Positions 26,087-34,359 of a DNA stretch of 42,026 bases are shown here, one piece after another. Every line of letters begins with the position of its first letter. The first letter of the stretch is position 1. Origin of the DNA: JADHMP01 sp016779985 (GTDB taxonomy: Bacteria; Bacteroidota; Bacteroidia; Flavobacteriales; Flavobacteriaceae); assembly GCA_016779985.1 (NCBI GenBank), contig JADHMP010000014.1:1-42026 (forward strand), read 5' to 3'. Below the pieces are notes generated by a model that saw only the letters and a list, made by a program, of their open reading frames with translations, was not told where the DNA came from and did no database searches. The position numbers and the translations under genes are program-made.

Positions 26087-26294
26087 ACTTTTGTTTCCCA
26101 TAATATTTTGTCTCACTATAGGCCTAGCTCCTTTTGTTCCTGAGCCACACTTATTTGGAAAACTAAGGTGGATTCTAGGTGGAGCTAAAGGAATGCAACT
26201 TATGGACTATTTCGATTTGTTTTTACATGGATTACCTTGGGTTTGGTTCGGAATTTCGATACTTTTGATACTTAAGAAAAGAATTAATTTATAA
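26076..26294 (+). CDS. Small membrane protein, RND transporter-like annotation family
   Basis: 72 residues with two hydrophobic helices (7-20 and about 52-67). The segment GLAPFVPEPHLFGKLRWI and the later MDYFDLFLHGLPWVWFG match a short conserved family that is often labelled RND transporter in databases although it is far too small to be one. The function is unknown. Its start overlaps the third sulfatase by 11 bp, so it is probably co-expressed, but the family also occurs outside glycan clusters. Confidence 0.75.
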   Translation: MKGKLLFPIIFCLTIGLAPFVPEPHLFGKLRWILGGAKGMQLMDYFDLFLHGLPWVWFGISILLILKKRINL

Positions 26295-26309
26295 CATAAA
26301 ATTTTTTAT

Positions 26310-26501
26310 ATGGCAACTTACGAATGTTCAAATTGTGGCATGGCTGTTAATGCGAGCTGTGCTAAATGTGACACCCCGCTAGAAAATGATTATCTCAGTT
26401 TGGATGATGGATCTAAGGTGCAAATCTCAATTTGCAGGAGTTGTGAAGGTAAAATTAAATCACCCCTTTGCTGTGGTGAAGACATGAGCTGTGCTGTTTG
26501 A
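26310..26501 (+). CDS. Small zinc-ribbon protein of unknown role
   Basis: 63 residues with four Cys clusters: CSNC (6-9), CAKC (17-20), CRSC near 42-45 and CCGEDMSC near the C-terminus. This spacing suggests one or two structural zinc or iron sites, as in short rubredoxin-like proteins. The start MATYECSNCGMAVN is typical of small Bacteroidetes proteins with no assigned role. It ends directly at the stop of the convergent glycosyltransferase, with no base between. Confidence 0.75.
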   Translation: MATYECSNCGMAVNASCAKCDTPLENDYLSLDDGSKVQISICRSCEGKIKSPLCCGEDMSCAV

Positions 26502-27515
26502 TTAAAGCTGATCTAATGCAAGTTGCCCCTTTATATAATCTAAAAGTAAACGGTCAATTAACTTTTGAGTTTCATCGGGAAAGAAAACAGGTATAGTTTT
26601 TCTACTCTCTAGCCATTGTTTAATTTGGGGCAGATTCTTCTTCTTTAAACTCTTTAGAACAGTAACGCCCATAGAGTGTAAAACAGTTGCATTAAAAAGT
26701 TGCTCTATTTGCGATTTTATTGGAATTACCAACAATGGTTTGTTCAAAAAGAGTGCTTCTGTAGGGGTTGTAAAGCCAGCTGCCGTGACCACTCCACCAC
26801 AATTTGCGAGATTTTTTAAAAAAATTTTTTCTTCAATGGGGAAAAAAGTAATATTTCCATGTTGACGAAGTTTTGTCACATGAGGTGTAAAAATGTGCCA
26901 TTCAGTAGACAGAAAATGAGAGAAAATTTTTTCTAACTTCCCTAATCCATACGCGGGTAAGTAGACCACAATATGATCTCCTATTGAGGGTGTTAAGGCT
27001 CTAACTTCTGAGCGTATAATGGGTAGAAAAACACGTTTGTCAAATTTCTTAAAATGGAAGCCATAGCCCTCCCTAGAAGGAGCAAAATATTTAACTATCG
27101 ATAAGGAATTAAAAAGAGATTTTTTAGCTCTAGGAGCATTTTTTAGACTCAACGCATATTGATTGCTTAGTGCAATGCAGCGCTTTCTTTTCAAAAAACA
27201 AGCCCATGCTGAAACGGGTTCAAAATCATTAATGACTAAATCATATTCATGCACAGGGCATTTAATCACATCAATAATAAATTGAAAAGGGTTATTTTTA
27301 AAAAGCGTTTTCCACCAATTGATGGCCCCATTTCTACGATAATAAAAAGTGAAACCACGGTAGTGCTTTTGAATTGGAAAATCAATACGGAGCTGATTTT
27401 TTGGTCCACTTAGAATCACATCAACTTGTAATCTATTTAATAAGTAGGGGATAATTTCTCTAGCCCTACTTAAGTGCCCATTGCCAGTGGTCTGGATGCC
27501 ATACAAAATTTTCAT
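26502..27515 (-). CDS. Glycosyltransferase-like protein (TIGR00661/MJ1255 type)
   Basis: 337 residues of a GT-B-like fold. It opens MKILYGIQTTGNGHLSRAREI, the nucleotide-sugar transferase start seen in the TIGR00661 group. NDFEPVSAWAC follows in the first half, and GGVVTAAGFTTPTEALFLNKPLLVIP in the second half forms the donor-binding loop, as in MurG/MGT relatives. The acceptor is unknown. It overlaps the upstream phosphoesterase gene by 4 bp (ATGA) and is therefore translationally coupled to it. That pairing suggests a glycolipid or envelope step, inferred only. Confidence 0.8.
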   Translation of the reverse strand: MKILYGIQTTGNGHLSRAREIIPYLLNRLQVDVILSGPKNQLRIDFPIQKHYRGFTFYYRRNGAINWWKTLFKNNPFQFIIDVIKCPVHEYDLVINDFEPVSAWACFLKRKRCIALSNQYALSLKNAPRAKKSLFNSLSIVKYFAPSREGYGFHFKKFDKRVFLPIIRSEVRALTPSIGDHIVVYLPAYGLGKLEKIFSHFLSTEWHIFTPHVTKLRQHGNITFFPIEEKIFLKNLANCGGVVTAAGFTTPTEALFLNKPLLVIPIKSQIEQLFNATVLHSMGVTVLKSLKKKNLPQIKQWLESRKTIPVFFPDETQKLIDRLLLDYIKGQLALDQL

Positions 27516-28360
27516 GCTTTCTTTTTCATCATATTGAATTCAGCCAACATTTCATTAAAAAGCTCTTTGTTGGATTTGTCCTCATCTTCATTTTCAAGGT
27601 TAGATTCTGCAATATTTTGTTCTTGGTGCCAATGGATCCGCCATTTTTTATTATGATATTCGAGTGCAGAGAGATTTTCTATCCAATCGCCAGAATTAAG
27701 GTATTTTACGGTCTTATTTTTAATCTTAAAGGAGCTTACATTTGGATGATGGATGTGGCCACATACTACATATTTATAATTATTTTGGGCAGCAATTTCA
27801 ACGGCGGTCTCTTCAAATTTATTTATATATTTTACGGCCCCTTTTACCTTATTTTTCACATGCTTTGAAAGAGAAAATTTTTCACGTCCTATTTTTTTTA
27901 ATATGTAATTGATAAAGCTATTGAGCAGTATTAGAACATCATAACCTACACCTCCCAGCCTTGTAAGCCACTTAGAATATTGCATTGTCACATCAAAAAC
28001 GTCACCGTGAAAAAACCAGGCCTTTTTTCCGTCTAATTCAAGTACTTTTTTGTTGAGTATTTTAAAATTATTCATTTCAAATCCAACAAATCTTCTGAGC
28101 ATTTCATCATGATTGCCTGTTAAATAATAAACTGTTTTTCCCTGCTGGATCAACTTTAAAAAGTGTTTGACAATTTTCATATGAGATTTGGGCCAGTATC
28201 GTTTATTAAATTGCCAGATGTCTATAATGTCTCCATTTAGAATAATAGTTTGGGGGTCAATGGATTTTAGATAACGGAGTAGAGGCTTTGCCTGACAACC
28301 GTAAGTACCCAAATGGATGTCAGATATAACAACTAATTCAACAATTCTTAGCGCTTTCAA
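27512..28360 (-). CDS. Metallophosphoesterase, UDP-2,3-diacylglucosamine diphosphatase-like
   Basis: 282 residues. Calcineurin-like metal site motifs: ISDIHLG (Asp14, His16), ILNGDIIDIWQ, LTGNHDEMLRRF, a later His in FFHGDVFD, and VCGHIHHPN. The Asp/Trp around NGDIIDIWQF and the GNHDE-x-LRRF stretch are those of the LpxH-like subgroup that cleaves UDP-diacylglucosamine in lipid A synthesis. At about 280 residues it is longer than Escherichia coli LpxH, with a Lys/Glu-rich tail, so the exact substrate is uncertain. It is coupled to the glycosyltransferase by a 4-bp overlap and sits 80 bp from the PfkB gene. Confidence 0.8.
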   Translation of the reverse strand: MKALRIVELVVISDIHLGTYGCQAKPLLRYLKSIDPQTIILNGDIIDIWQFNKRYWPKSHMKIVKHFLKLIQQGKTVYYLTGNHDEMLRRFVGFEMNNFKILNKKVLELDGKKAWFFHGDVFDVTMQYSKWLTRLGGVGYDVLILLNSFINYILKKIGREKFSLSKHVKNKVKGAVKYINKFEETAVEIAAQNNYKYVVCGHIHHPNVSSFKIKNKTVKYLNSGDWIENLSALEYHNKKWRIHWHQEQNIAESNLENEDEDKSNKELFNEMLAEFNMMKKKA

Positions 28361-28440
28361 GTTTTAAGGATAAACTTAAAGAGATTTTCAATTACTTATG
28401 TTATGTGAATAAAAGGAAAAAGTTATGTTTGATAAATCAA

Positions 28441-29325
28441 CTAGTGGATGGCAATAAAGTCAAGCAAGTCTTGATCACTAATTTTAGGATTAGCACCATT
28501 TTTTGAAGCAACAAGGGCACCCATTGCACAAGCTTCTAACAAGCATTTATTACAATCTTGATGGGTTAAAAGACCGTGCAATAAGGTGGCTAAAAAGGAA
28601 TCGCCTGCACCAACTGTATCTACAACAGTTATGGGAAACGCAGCCTGTTGGTATAATTCATCTTTCCATAATAAGAGGGCTCCTTCGGCTCCTAGAGTAA
28701 TACATATGCCTTTTCCGTCAATAGAATTCAATAACGCCCTAAGTTTTTGCTCTAAATTGATTTCTTGAATTTGAAATTGCTCCAATAAATAGTTCAATTC
28801 CTCTTCATTACATTTAATAAAATCGCTTAGGAGAATTAGTTTTTGAAGTATTTCCCAGTTATAATGTGGCGGTCTTAAATTAAGGTCAAATACACTAAAA
28901 TTGGCACTTTCCAAAAGGGCAAATAAGGTTTGCTTTGAGGGGTTTTGTCTAGCTACTAAACTGCCAAAAACAAAGAGGTCGGCAGCTTTCACAAGAGCAC
29001 TATTTTCTTCACTAATTGAAATATGATCCCACGCCACTGGTTGAACAATTTCATACGAAGCATTGCCATTCTTATCTAGGTGAACTGAAACTGTTCCAGT
29101 GTGATAGTCTTTATTAATTTGAATATAATCTGCTGATAACCCCTCTTGTGATAAAAACTGCCTTAAAACTTGACCGTCTTCATCTTGCCCAATGCAACTA
29201 ATCATTTGGCAATCAAGACCAAAGTGGTGTAGTCTTAATCCAACGTTTAATGGGGCACCACCCACTTTTTTTTCGCTTGGAAAGCAATCAAAAAGTACCT
29301 CACCAAAACAGACAACCTTTTTCAT
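28441..29325 (-). CDS. PfkB-family sugar kinase (fructokinase-like)
   Basis: 294 residues. The ribokinase/PfkB fold is shown by FGEVLFDCFP, GGAPLNVGLRLHHFG with the Gly-Gly substrate motif, FDLNLRPPHY, and the anion hole TVGAGDSFLATLLHG, where Asp242 is the catalytic base. The FGEVLFDCFPSEKKVGGAPLNV start is characteristic of bacterial fructokinases of this family, which phosphorylate fructose or a related ketose with ATP in the cytoplasm. It lies 51 bp after the SCP2-like gene on the same strand. It may belong to general sugar metabolism rather than the glycan cluster. Confidence 0.85.
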   Translation of the reverse strand: MKKVVCFGEVLFDCFPSEKKVGGAPLNVGLRLHHFGLDCQMISCIGQDEDGQVLRQFLSQEGLSADYIQINKDYHTGTVSVHLDKNGNASYEIVQPVAWDHISISEENSALVKAADLFVFGSLVARQNPSKQTLFALLESANFSVFDLNLRPPHYNWEILQKLILLSDFIKCNEEELNYLLEQFQIQEINLEQKLRALLNSIDGKGICITLGAEGALLLWKDELYQQAAFPITVVDTVGAGDSFLATLLHGLLTHQDCNKCLLEACAMGALVASKNGANPKISDQDLLDFIAIH

Positions 29326-29376
29326 TAAGGCTAAAAATAGAAAACAATATGAATATGAAAGGGATCTTATGGAAAA

Positions 29377-29673
29377 TTAGCCCATTAAGGATTGAACCTT
29401 CATCGCCAATCCCATATCTCCAGAAATTTTAATTTGGCCACCCATTACTGCCATCATTGGATTGAGTTCACCGTCCCGAAGTTTTTTCAATACTTCTGCT
29501 GTAAGGCTTATAGTACAATCGGCCTCTTGGTCGCCCGCACTAATACTGTTTTTGTCACCAGAACCATCAATAATGATGCCTTGACCATCTACCTCAAATT
29601 TTAAAATACCCCCAATGGGAGCAGTATTTTCAGCTTTTTCTTGAAACTGTGCAAGCATATATTCTAGACTCAT
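29377..29673 (-). CDS. SCP2 sterol-binding-like domain protein
   Basis: 98 residues from ATG 29673 (MSLEYMLAQFQEKAEN). The open frame extends to 29715, but the upstream part would run into the divergent promoter. The SCP2 fold is visible as ILKFEVDGQGIIIDGSG, DCTISLTAEVLKKLRDGELNPMMAVMGGQIKISGDMGLAMKV, with the characteristic MGGQIKISGD block. The family binds acyl-CoA or lipids in a hydrophobic tunnel. It diverges from the beta-oxidation operon, with a 19-bp palindrome between the two starts, so it is a plausible co-regulated lipid carrier. Confidence 0.85.
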   Translation of the reverse strand: MSLEYMLAQFQEKAENTAPIGGILKFEVDGQGIIIDGSGDKNSISAGDQEADCTISLTAEVLKKLRDGELNPMMAVMGGQIKISGDMGLAMKVQSLMG

Positions 29674-29703
29674 TGTATTAAATTTTACCAAATGTAATAT
29701 AAA

Positions 29704-29722
29704 AAATGACACCATGTCATTT
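29704..29722. promoter_or_regulatory. Perfect 19-bp palindrome, candidate TetR operator
   Basis: AAATGACA CCA TGTCATTT has perfect 8-bp arms with a 3-nt centre and lies between the SCP2-like and HAD/ECH starts. It is 33 bp before the ATG at 29756, and TAGATTCG at 29730-29737 could be the -7 box, so a bound protein would block the promoter. The last gene of the same operon encodes a TetR-family regulator. Size and symmetry fit such operators. Confidence 0.6.
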
Positions 29723-29755
29723 ATTTTATTAGATTCGTTTATTAAAACAAAACGT

Positions 29756-32143
29756 ATGCATTTTCGAATTCAAAAAGTAGCAGTTTTGGGCTCAGGTGTC
29801 ATGGGATCTGGCATTGCCTGCCATTTAGCCAATGTAGGTTTTGAAGTCTTGCTCCTTGACATTCCAGACCCCAAAGCAACTAAGCCAGCTCAAAAAAACA
29901 ATTTAGTTAATGAAGCCCTAAAGAAAGCTATGGCCTCAAAACCTGCCCCGCTATATGATAAAAGCTTTGCCTCAAAAATTTTGACGGGTAATTTAGAAGA
30001 TGATCTTGATAAAATAGCTACTGCCGATTGGATTATAGAAGTGGTGGTTGAACGGCTTGACATAAAACAACAGCTTTTTGAAAAAGTTGACAAATTTAGA
30101 GCCCCAAAGAGTTTAGTCTCAACAAACACGTCCAGCATACCGATAAAACTTTTAGCAGAAGGAAGAAGTAAAGATTTTATAAACCATTTTTGTGGAACAC
30201 ATTTTTTCAATCCACCACGTTATTTACAACTTTTAGAGATTATTCCAACTCAAAATACGGCACCAGAAGTGATTGATTTCTTTATGACCTTTGGAGCTGA
30301 AACCCTTGGTAAAAAAACCGTTTTATGTAAAGACACACCTGCTTTTATTGCCAATCGTATTGGAGTAATGTCTGGAACCGAAATGACGTTGCTCACAGAC
30401 GAGCTTTCACTTTCAGTAGAGGCTGTTGATGCCCTAACAGGGAGTCTCATTGGAAGACCCAACACAGCTACGTTTAGGCTTCAAGATCTAGTAGGATTAG
30501 ATGTAGGTGATAAAGTAACAAAATTTGTTCAGCAGTCCGTTCATGGAGACGTTTATATGGATAAACTAAAAACACGACCTGAGCCAAAGTTTTTGGAATA
30601 TCTGCTATCAAATAAATTTTATGGAAATAAAACGGGAAAAGGGTTTTATGAAAAAACAAGTAAAAAAGATGACAAAGGAAAATCAATCATCAATGTTCTA
30701 AACCTGGAATCACTTTCTTATGAACCTGTCAAAAAACCAAAATTAGAATTTGTCAAAAAAGCAAAATCCATCGAATTGATGGATAAGAGGTTGCAATTTA
30801 TGATAGAAGGAGATGAAAAAGAAGCTCTCTTTTTTAGACGTTATTTCACTGAATTATTTGCTTATACCGCCTCACGTGTTCCAGAAATTGCAGAGCAATA
30901 TTATCTAGTGGATGATGCCATGAGAGCAGGTTATGTTTGGGGCTATGGCCCTTTTGAATATTGGGATTTAATTGGTCTAGAAAAAGGAGTGGACTTAGTT
31001 CAACAAGCAGGACATTCAATTCCTAGTTGGATTGAAACCTTCCAAAAAAAGGGAAATTCAAATTTTTATGTAAATGAAAATGGAGTTAGAAAATATTTTA
31101 ATCTAAAAACCGAAACCTATGAGCCCCTACCTAAGACAAAAAACACCATCATTCTCAACAACCTTAGAGCACAAAGTCCAATCTTAAAAAACAGTGAGTG
31201 TGTAGTTCATGATATTGGTGATGGGGTAATGTGTTTAGAATTCACAAGCAAAAGTAATTCAATTGGTGAGGGAATTGGCCAGGCCATGAATGATGCCGTA
31301 GAAAAGGCTGAAACTGAAGGGTGGAACGGATTGGTGATTGGTAATAATGCTAAACAATTTTCTGTGGGAGCTAACTTGATGAATATTGGCATGTTAGCGA
31401 TACAAAAACAATATGATTCTCTAGAGAAATTAGTATACAATTTTCAACAAACCAATATGCGTATGCGCACCGCCAAAGTACCCGTTGTGGTGGCAACCCA
31501 AGGCTATGTTTTTGGTGGAGGTTGCGAAATTGCCATGCATTGTGACGCAGGAGTGTATGCTGCAGAATCGTATATTGGATTAGTAGAAGTAGGAGTAGGA
31601 CTATTGCCTGGAGGTGGGGGCACCAAAGAATTTGCGCTACGCGCTTCTGATGAATTTTTTGAGGGTGATGTGCAAATGCCTACACTAATCAAATACTTTA
31701 AATCAATTGCTACAGCAGCAGTGGCCACCTCTGCCCACGAAGCCTTTCATTTAAAATACTTAAAGAAAGGACGTGATAGTGTTGTCGTTAACACTGGAAC
31801 AAACCTAGGCTTGGCCAAGAAAAAAGTATTGTCTCTTGCTGAAAATTATGTTGCACCTGGTGAAAGAAAAGACATTACTGTGTTAGGACGCGCTGGGATG
31901 AGTGTGCTTTATTCTGCAATTAACGAATTTCGTTTGGGAGACTATATGACAGACTATGATGTAGAAATTGCACGACAAATTGCATATATCATCTGTGGTG
32001 GTGATCTCACAAAGACTCAGCAAGTAAGTGAAACCTATCTGCTAGATATAGAAAGAGAAGGGTTTATGAAATTGTTGGGCAATCAAAAAACTCTTGATCG
32101 AATTCAATATTTATTATTAAATAATAAACCCCTAAGAAATTAA
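29756..32143 (+). CDS. Bifunctional 3-hydroxyacyl-CoA dehydrogenase / enoyl-CoA hydratase
   Basis: 795 residues from ATG 29756. A further ATG at 29714 lies within the palindrome and adds 14 residues with no family counterpart. The Rossmann NAD site VAVLGSGVMGSGIA is at 8-20 (Gly12, Gly14, Gly17). CGTHFFNPPRYLQLLEIIP and CKDTPAFIANRIG belong to the dehydrogenase. From about residue 490 an enoyl-CoA hydratase domain follows, with an oxyanion stretch near FGGGCEIAMHCD and LLPGGGGTKEFA. The order dehydrogenase-then-hydratase is opposite to Escherichia coli FadB and is known from other lineages including Bacteroidetes. It performs the two middle steps of beta-oxidation and is followed 4 bp later by the thiolase. 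Confidence 0.92.
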   Translation: MHFRIQKVAVLGSGVMGSGIACHLANVGFEVLLLDIPDPKATKPAQKNNLVNEALKKAMASKPAPLYDKSFASKILTGNLEDDLDKIATADWIIEVVVERLDIKQQLFEKVDKFRAPKSLVSTNTSSIPIKLLAEGRSKDFINHFCGTHFFNPPRYLQLLEIIPTQNTAPEVIDFFMTFGAETLGKKTVLCKDTPAFIANRIGVMSGTEMTLLTDELSLSVEAVDALTGSLIGRPNTATFRLQDLVGLDVGDKVTKFVQQSVHGDVYMDKLKTRPEPKFLEYLLSNKFYGNKTGKGFYEKTSKKDDKGKSIINVLNLESLSYEPVKKPKLEFVKKAKSIELMDKRLQFMIEGDEKEALFFRRYFTELFAYTASRVPEIAEQYYLVDDAMRAGYVWGYGPFEYWDLIGLEKGVDLVQQAGHSIPSWIETFQKKGNSNFYVNENGVRKYFNLKTETYEPLPKTKNTIILNNLRAQSPILKNSECVVHDIGDGVMCLEFTSKSNSIGEGIGQAMNDAVEKAETEGWNGLVIGNNAKQFSVGANLMNIGMLAIQKQYDSLEKLVYNFQQTNMRMRTAKVPVVVATQGYVFGGGCEIAMHCDAGVYAAESYIGLVEVGVGLLPGGGGTKEFALRASDEFFEGDVQMPTLIKYFKSIATAAVATSAHEAFHLKYLKKGRDSVVVNTGTNLGLAKKKVLSLAENYVAPGERKDITVLGRAGMSVLYSAINEFRLGDYMTDYDVEIARQIAYIICGGDLTKTQQVSETYLLDIEREGFMKLLGNQKTLDRIQYLLLNNKPLRN

Positions 32144-32147
32144 AGAG

Positions 32148-33317
32148 ATGGAAGCATACATTATTAAAGGGTATCGCTCTGCGGTGGGCAAAGCCAAAAA
32201 GGGTGGATTTAAAAACTATCGTTCTGATGATATGGCAGTAGATGTTATAAAACATTTGATGCAACAAGTGCCAGAAGTTGACCCCAAAAAAGTCGATGAT
32301 GTGATTGTGGGTTGTGCCAATCCAGAAGGAGAACAAGGACTCCAAATAGGACGACTAATTTCCGCAAGAGCGCTTGGAAAAGAAGTGCCAGGACTCACTA
32401 TAAATAGATATTGTGCCTCAGGGTTGGAAGCTGTGGGGCAAGCAGTAGCTAAGATAAAAGCAGGATATGGTGAAATTTATCTTGCAGGGGGAATTGAAAA
32501 TATGAGTATGATCCCCATGACCGGTTATAAATTAGCCCCCAGCTTTAAAGCCAATATGGAAAATATTAATTATCATGTGGGCATGGGAGCTACAGCTGAA
32601 GCTGTAGCTGCCAAATATGGCATTAATAGACAAGCAGCCGATGCTTTTGCACTTCGGTCACACCAACGAGCTGCTACTGCCATAGATGAAGGCAAATTCA
32701 AAGAACAAATTGTTCCTATTACAGTTGAAAATATTGAGGTTAAAGACGGTAAGAAAGTATCTTATACGCACACTGTCGAGGAAGATGAAGGAGTGAGAAG
32801 AGACACCAGTTTAGAGGGCTTGGCAAAACTTCGTCCTGTTTTTAAAAAGGGAGGGGTTGTTACTGCCGGAAATGCTTCGCAAACCTCAGACGGTGTAGCT
32901 TTTCTTTTGGTAGTTAGTGAAGCCATAGTAAAATCACTCAACCTCACTCCAATGGCACGTTTGGCGGCTTGCGCAGTGGGTGGTGTTGATCCTCTATATA
33001 TGGGAATTGGACCCTGCATAGCTATTCCGAAAGCATTGCAACAAGCTGGATTAACCCTTTCTGATATAGAACAAACTGAACTTAATGAAGCTTTTGCCGC
33101 TCAAGCTCTTGCGGTGATTCAAGAAGTTGGACTAGATCCAGACCATGTTAATGTTAACGGTGGCGCAATTGCCCTAGGACATCCCCTTGGCTGTACTGGT
33201 GCTAAACTTTCCATTCAACTCTTAGAAGAAATGCGTTTGCGCAATCAGCGGTATGGCATGGTGACGGCTTGTGTGGGTGGAGGTCAAGGCATTGCAGGAA
33301 TTTTTGAACGTCTATGA
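32148..33317 (+). CDS. Acetyl-CoA acyltransferase (3-ketoacyl-CoA thiolase)
   Basis: 389 residues. Active-site Cys89 in NRYCASGLEAVG, then NEAFAAQALAV, His345 in GGAIALGHPLGCTG and Cys375 in TACVGGGQGIAGIFE. All three catalytic residues are present and the length is normal. It cleaves 3-ketoacyl-CoA with CoA to give acetyl-CoA, the last step of beta-oxidation. It starts 4 bp after the dehydrogenase/hydratase gene and overlaps the TetR gene by 4 bp. Biosynthetic acetyl-CoA acetyltransferase activity cannot be excluded, but the operon favours degradation. Confidence 0.92.
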   Translation: MEAYIIKGYRSAVGKAKKGGFKNYRSDDMAVDVIKHLMQQVPEVDPKKVDDVIVGCANPEGEQGLQIGRLISARALGKEVPGLTINRYCASGLEAVGQAVAKIKAGYGEIYLAGGIENMSMIPMTGYKLAPSFKANMENINYHVGMGATAEAVAAKYGINRQAADAFALRSHQRAATAIDEGKFKEQIVPITVENIEVKDGKKVSYTHTVEEDEGVRRDTSLEGLAKLRPVFKKGGVVTAGNASQTSDGVAFLLVVSEAIVKSLNLTPMARLAACAVGGVDPLYMGIGPCIAIPKALQQAGLTLSDIEQTELNEAFAAQALAVIQEVGLDPDHVNVNGGAIALGHPLGCTGAKLSIQLLEEMRLRNQRYGMVTACVGGGQGIAGIFERL

Positions 33318-33913
33318 ATGAAATTAGCTTAAGTAAAAGAGAGTCTCAAAAACAACAACTTCGTGAGCGTATTCTTGTAGAAGCACTCATTCTGTTTTCT
33401 GAAAAAGGGGCCGATAAGACAACTGTAGCAGACATTGTTCAACAATGTGATATCGCCCGAGGGACCTTCTACAATTACTTTAGTGACATAAACACTTTAT
33501 TTGACGCACTAATAACCCAGCTCAATCAGCGGGTTAAAGAAGCTGTACAGCAAACGAGAAAGGAAAGCAATACAGTTTATGAGTATCTCTACGGTACTTT
33601 TAAAAGTTATTTTGAATTAATTGGCACCACAGAAATGATTCAATTTCACCTTATTAATCAAGCCTATATTCGACAAAGTTCTTATCAAAGTGAAATCATT
33701 AAAATCATAGTTAAAAACTTAAATCGAGATCTTAAGGCAGAATTAAAGGTGAAAGCGTTTAATGAAAAGCATGAATTTTTGCTGCTTAGCTACATGCTAG
33801 TAGGCACCCCTTTAGAATTATTTTTAGCCAATCATTCCACTAACATTAATTTGAGTAGTGAACAACTAGCCACATTTTTAGCCAAACTTTTTCATAAAGT
33901 ATTAATGGAATAA
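33314..33913 (+). CDS. TetR/AcrR-family regulator of the beta-oxidation operon
   Basis: 199 residues. The N-terminal helix-turn-helix is typical of TetR: RERILVEALILFSEKGADKTTVADI, then CDIARGTFYNYFSDINTLFDALI with the Tyr-Asn-Tyr-Phe recognition-helix end. The rest is an all-helical ligand domain with no recognised motif. It is the last gene of the operon and overlaps the thiolase by 4 bp. It most likely represses its own operon through the palindrome at 29704-29722, with an acyl-CoA as the probable inducer. Both points are inference. Confidence 0.88.
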   Translation: MNEISLSKRESQKQQLRERILVEALILFSEKGADKTTVADIVQQCDIARGTFYNYFSDINTLFDALITQLNQRVKEAVQQTRKESNTVYEYLYGTFKSYFELIGTTEMIQFHLINQAYIRQSSYQSEIIKIIVKNLNRDLKAELKVKAFNEKHEFLLLSYMLVGTPLELFLANHSTNINLSSEQLATFLAKLFHKVLME

Positions 33914-33928
33914 GCTTTAGAAGAGTTT

Positions 33929-34357
33929 CTACAGTTTTTTTACTACGTAAGTAACAATACCCCAAATAACGAGCTGGTTTTCTTCTGTGATTTTAATAGG
34001 CTTGTATTTTTTGTTTTCGGGCATTAAATAAACGGCGTCCTTGTCTACTTTGAGTCGCTTAACAGTAAATTCTCCGTCAATAAAGCAAACAGCGATTTTG
34101 TCATGTTGTGGCTGTAAGCTTCTGTCTATTACGAGCAGGTCACCGTCGTCTAAGCCTGCGCCTTGCATAGAATCTCCAGAGACACGAGCATAAAAAGTGG
34201 CTGTTTCATTTTTCACCACCTCTTGGTCGATGCTTATACGTGCTTCTTTGAAATCTTCTGCTGGGGATGGAAATCCGGCTGAAATGCCTTCTTGGGCATA
34301 ATGTACGGCTCTTTGTGTTTCAGCATCAGGATAAAAAAAGGCGAGTTTTTCAGACAT
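33929..34357 (-). CDS. umuD: UmuD: autoproteolytic subunit of translesion DNA polymerase V
   Basis: 142 residues of the LexA/UmuD peptidase family. The self-cleavage site is Ala27-Gly28 in SAGFPSP. The catalytic dyad is Ser63 (GDSMQGAG) and Lys100 (FTVKRL), the same spacing as in Escherichia coli UmuD. There is no helix-turn-helix domain, so it is UmuD rather than LexA. After RecA-stimulated cleavage it would partner UmuC for lesion bypass. It starts 2 bp downstream of the umuC stop, so here it is the second gene of the pair, the reverse of the E. coli umuDC order. Confidence 0.92.
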   Translation of the reverse strand: MSEKLAFFYPDAETQRAVHYAQEGISAGFPSPAEDFKEARISIDQEVVKNETATFYARVSGDSMQGAGLDDGDLLVIDRSLQPQHDKIAVCFIDGEFTVKRLKVDKDAVYLMPENKKYKPIKITEENQLVIWGIVTYVVKKL

Positions 34358-34359
34358 AG

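Noticed and set aside
29714..29755. Upstream ATG of the HAD/ECH protein
   Set aside because: It falls inside the 19-bp palindrome and adds residues lacking in the family, so ATG 29756 is preferred.
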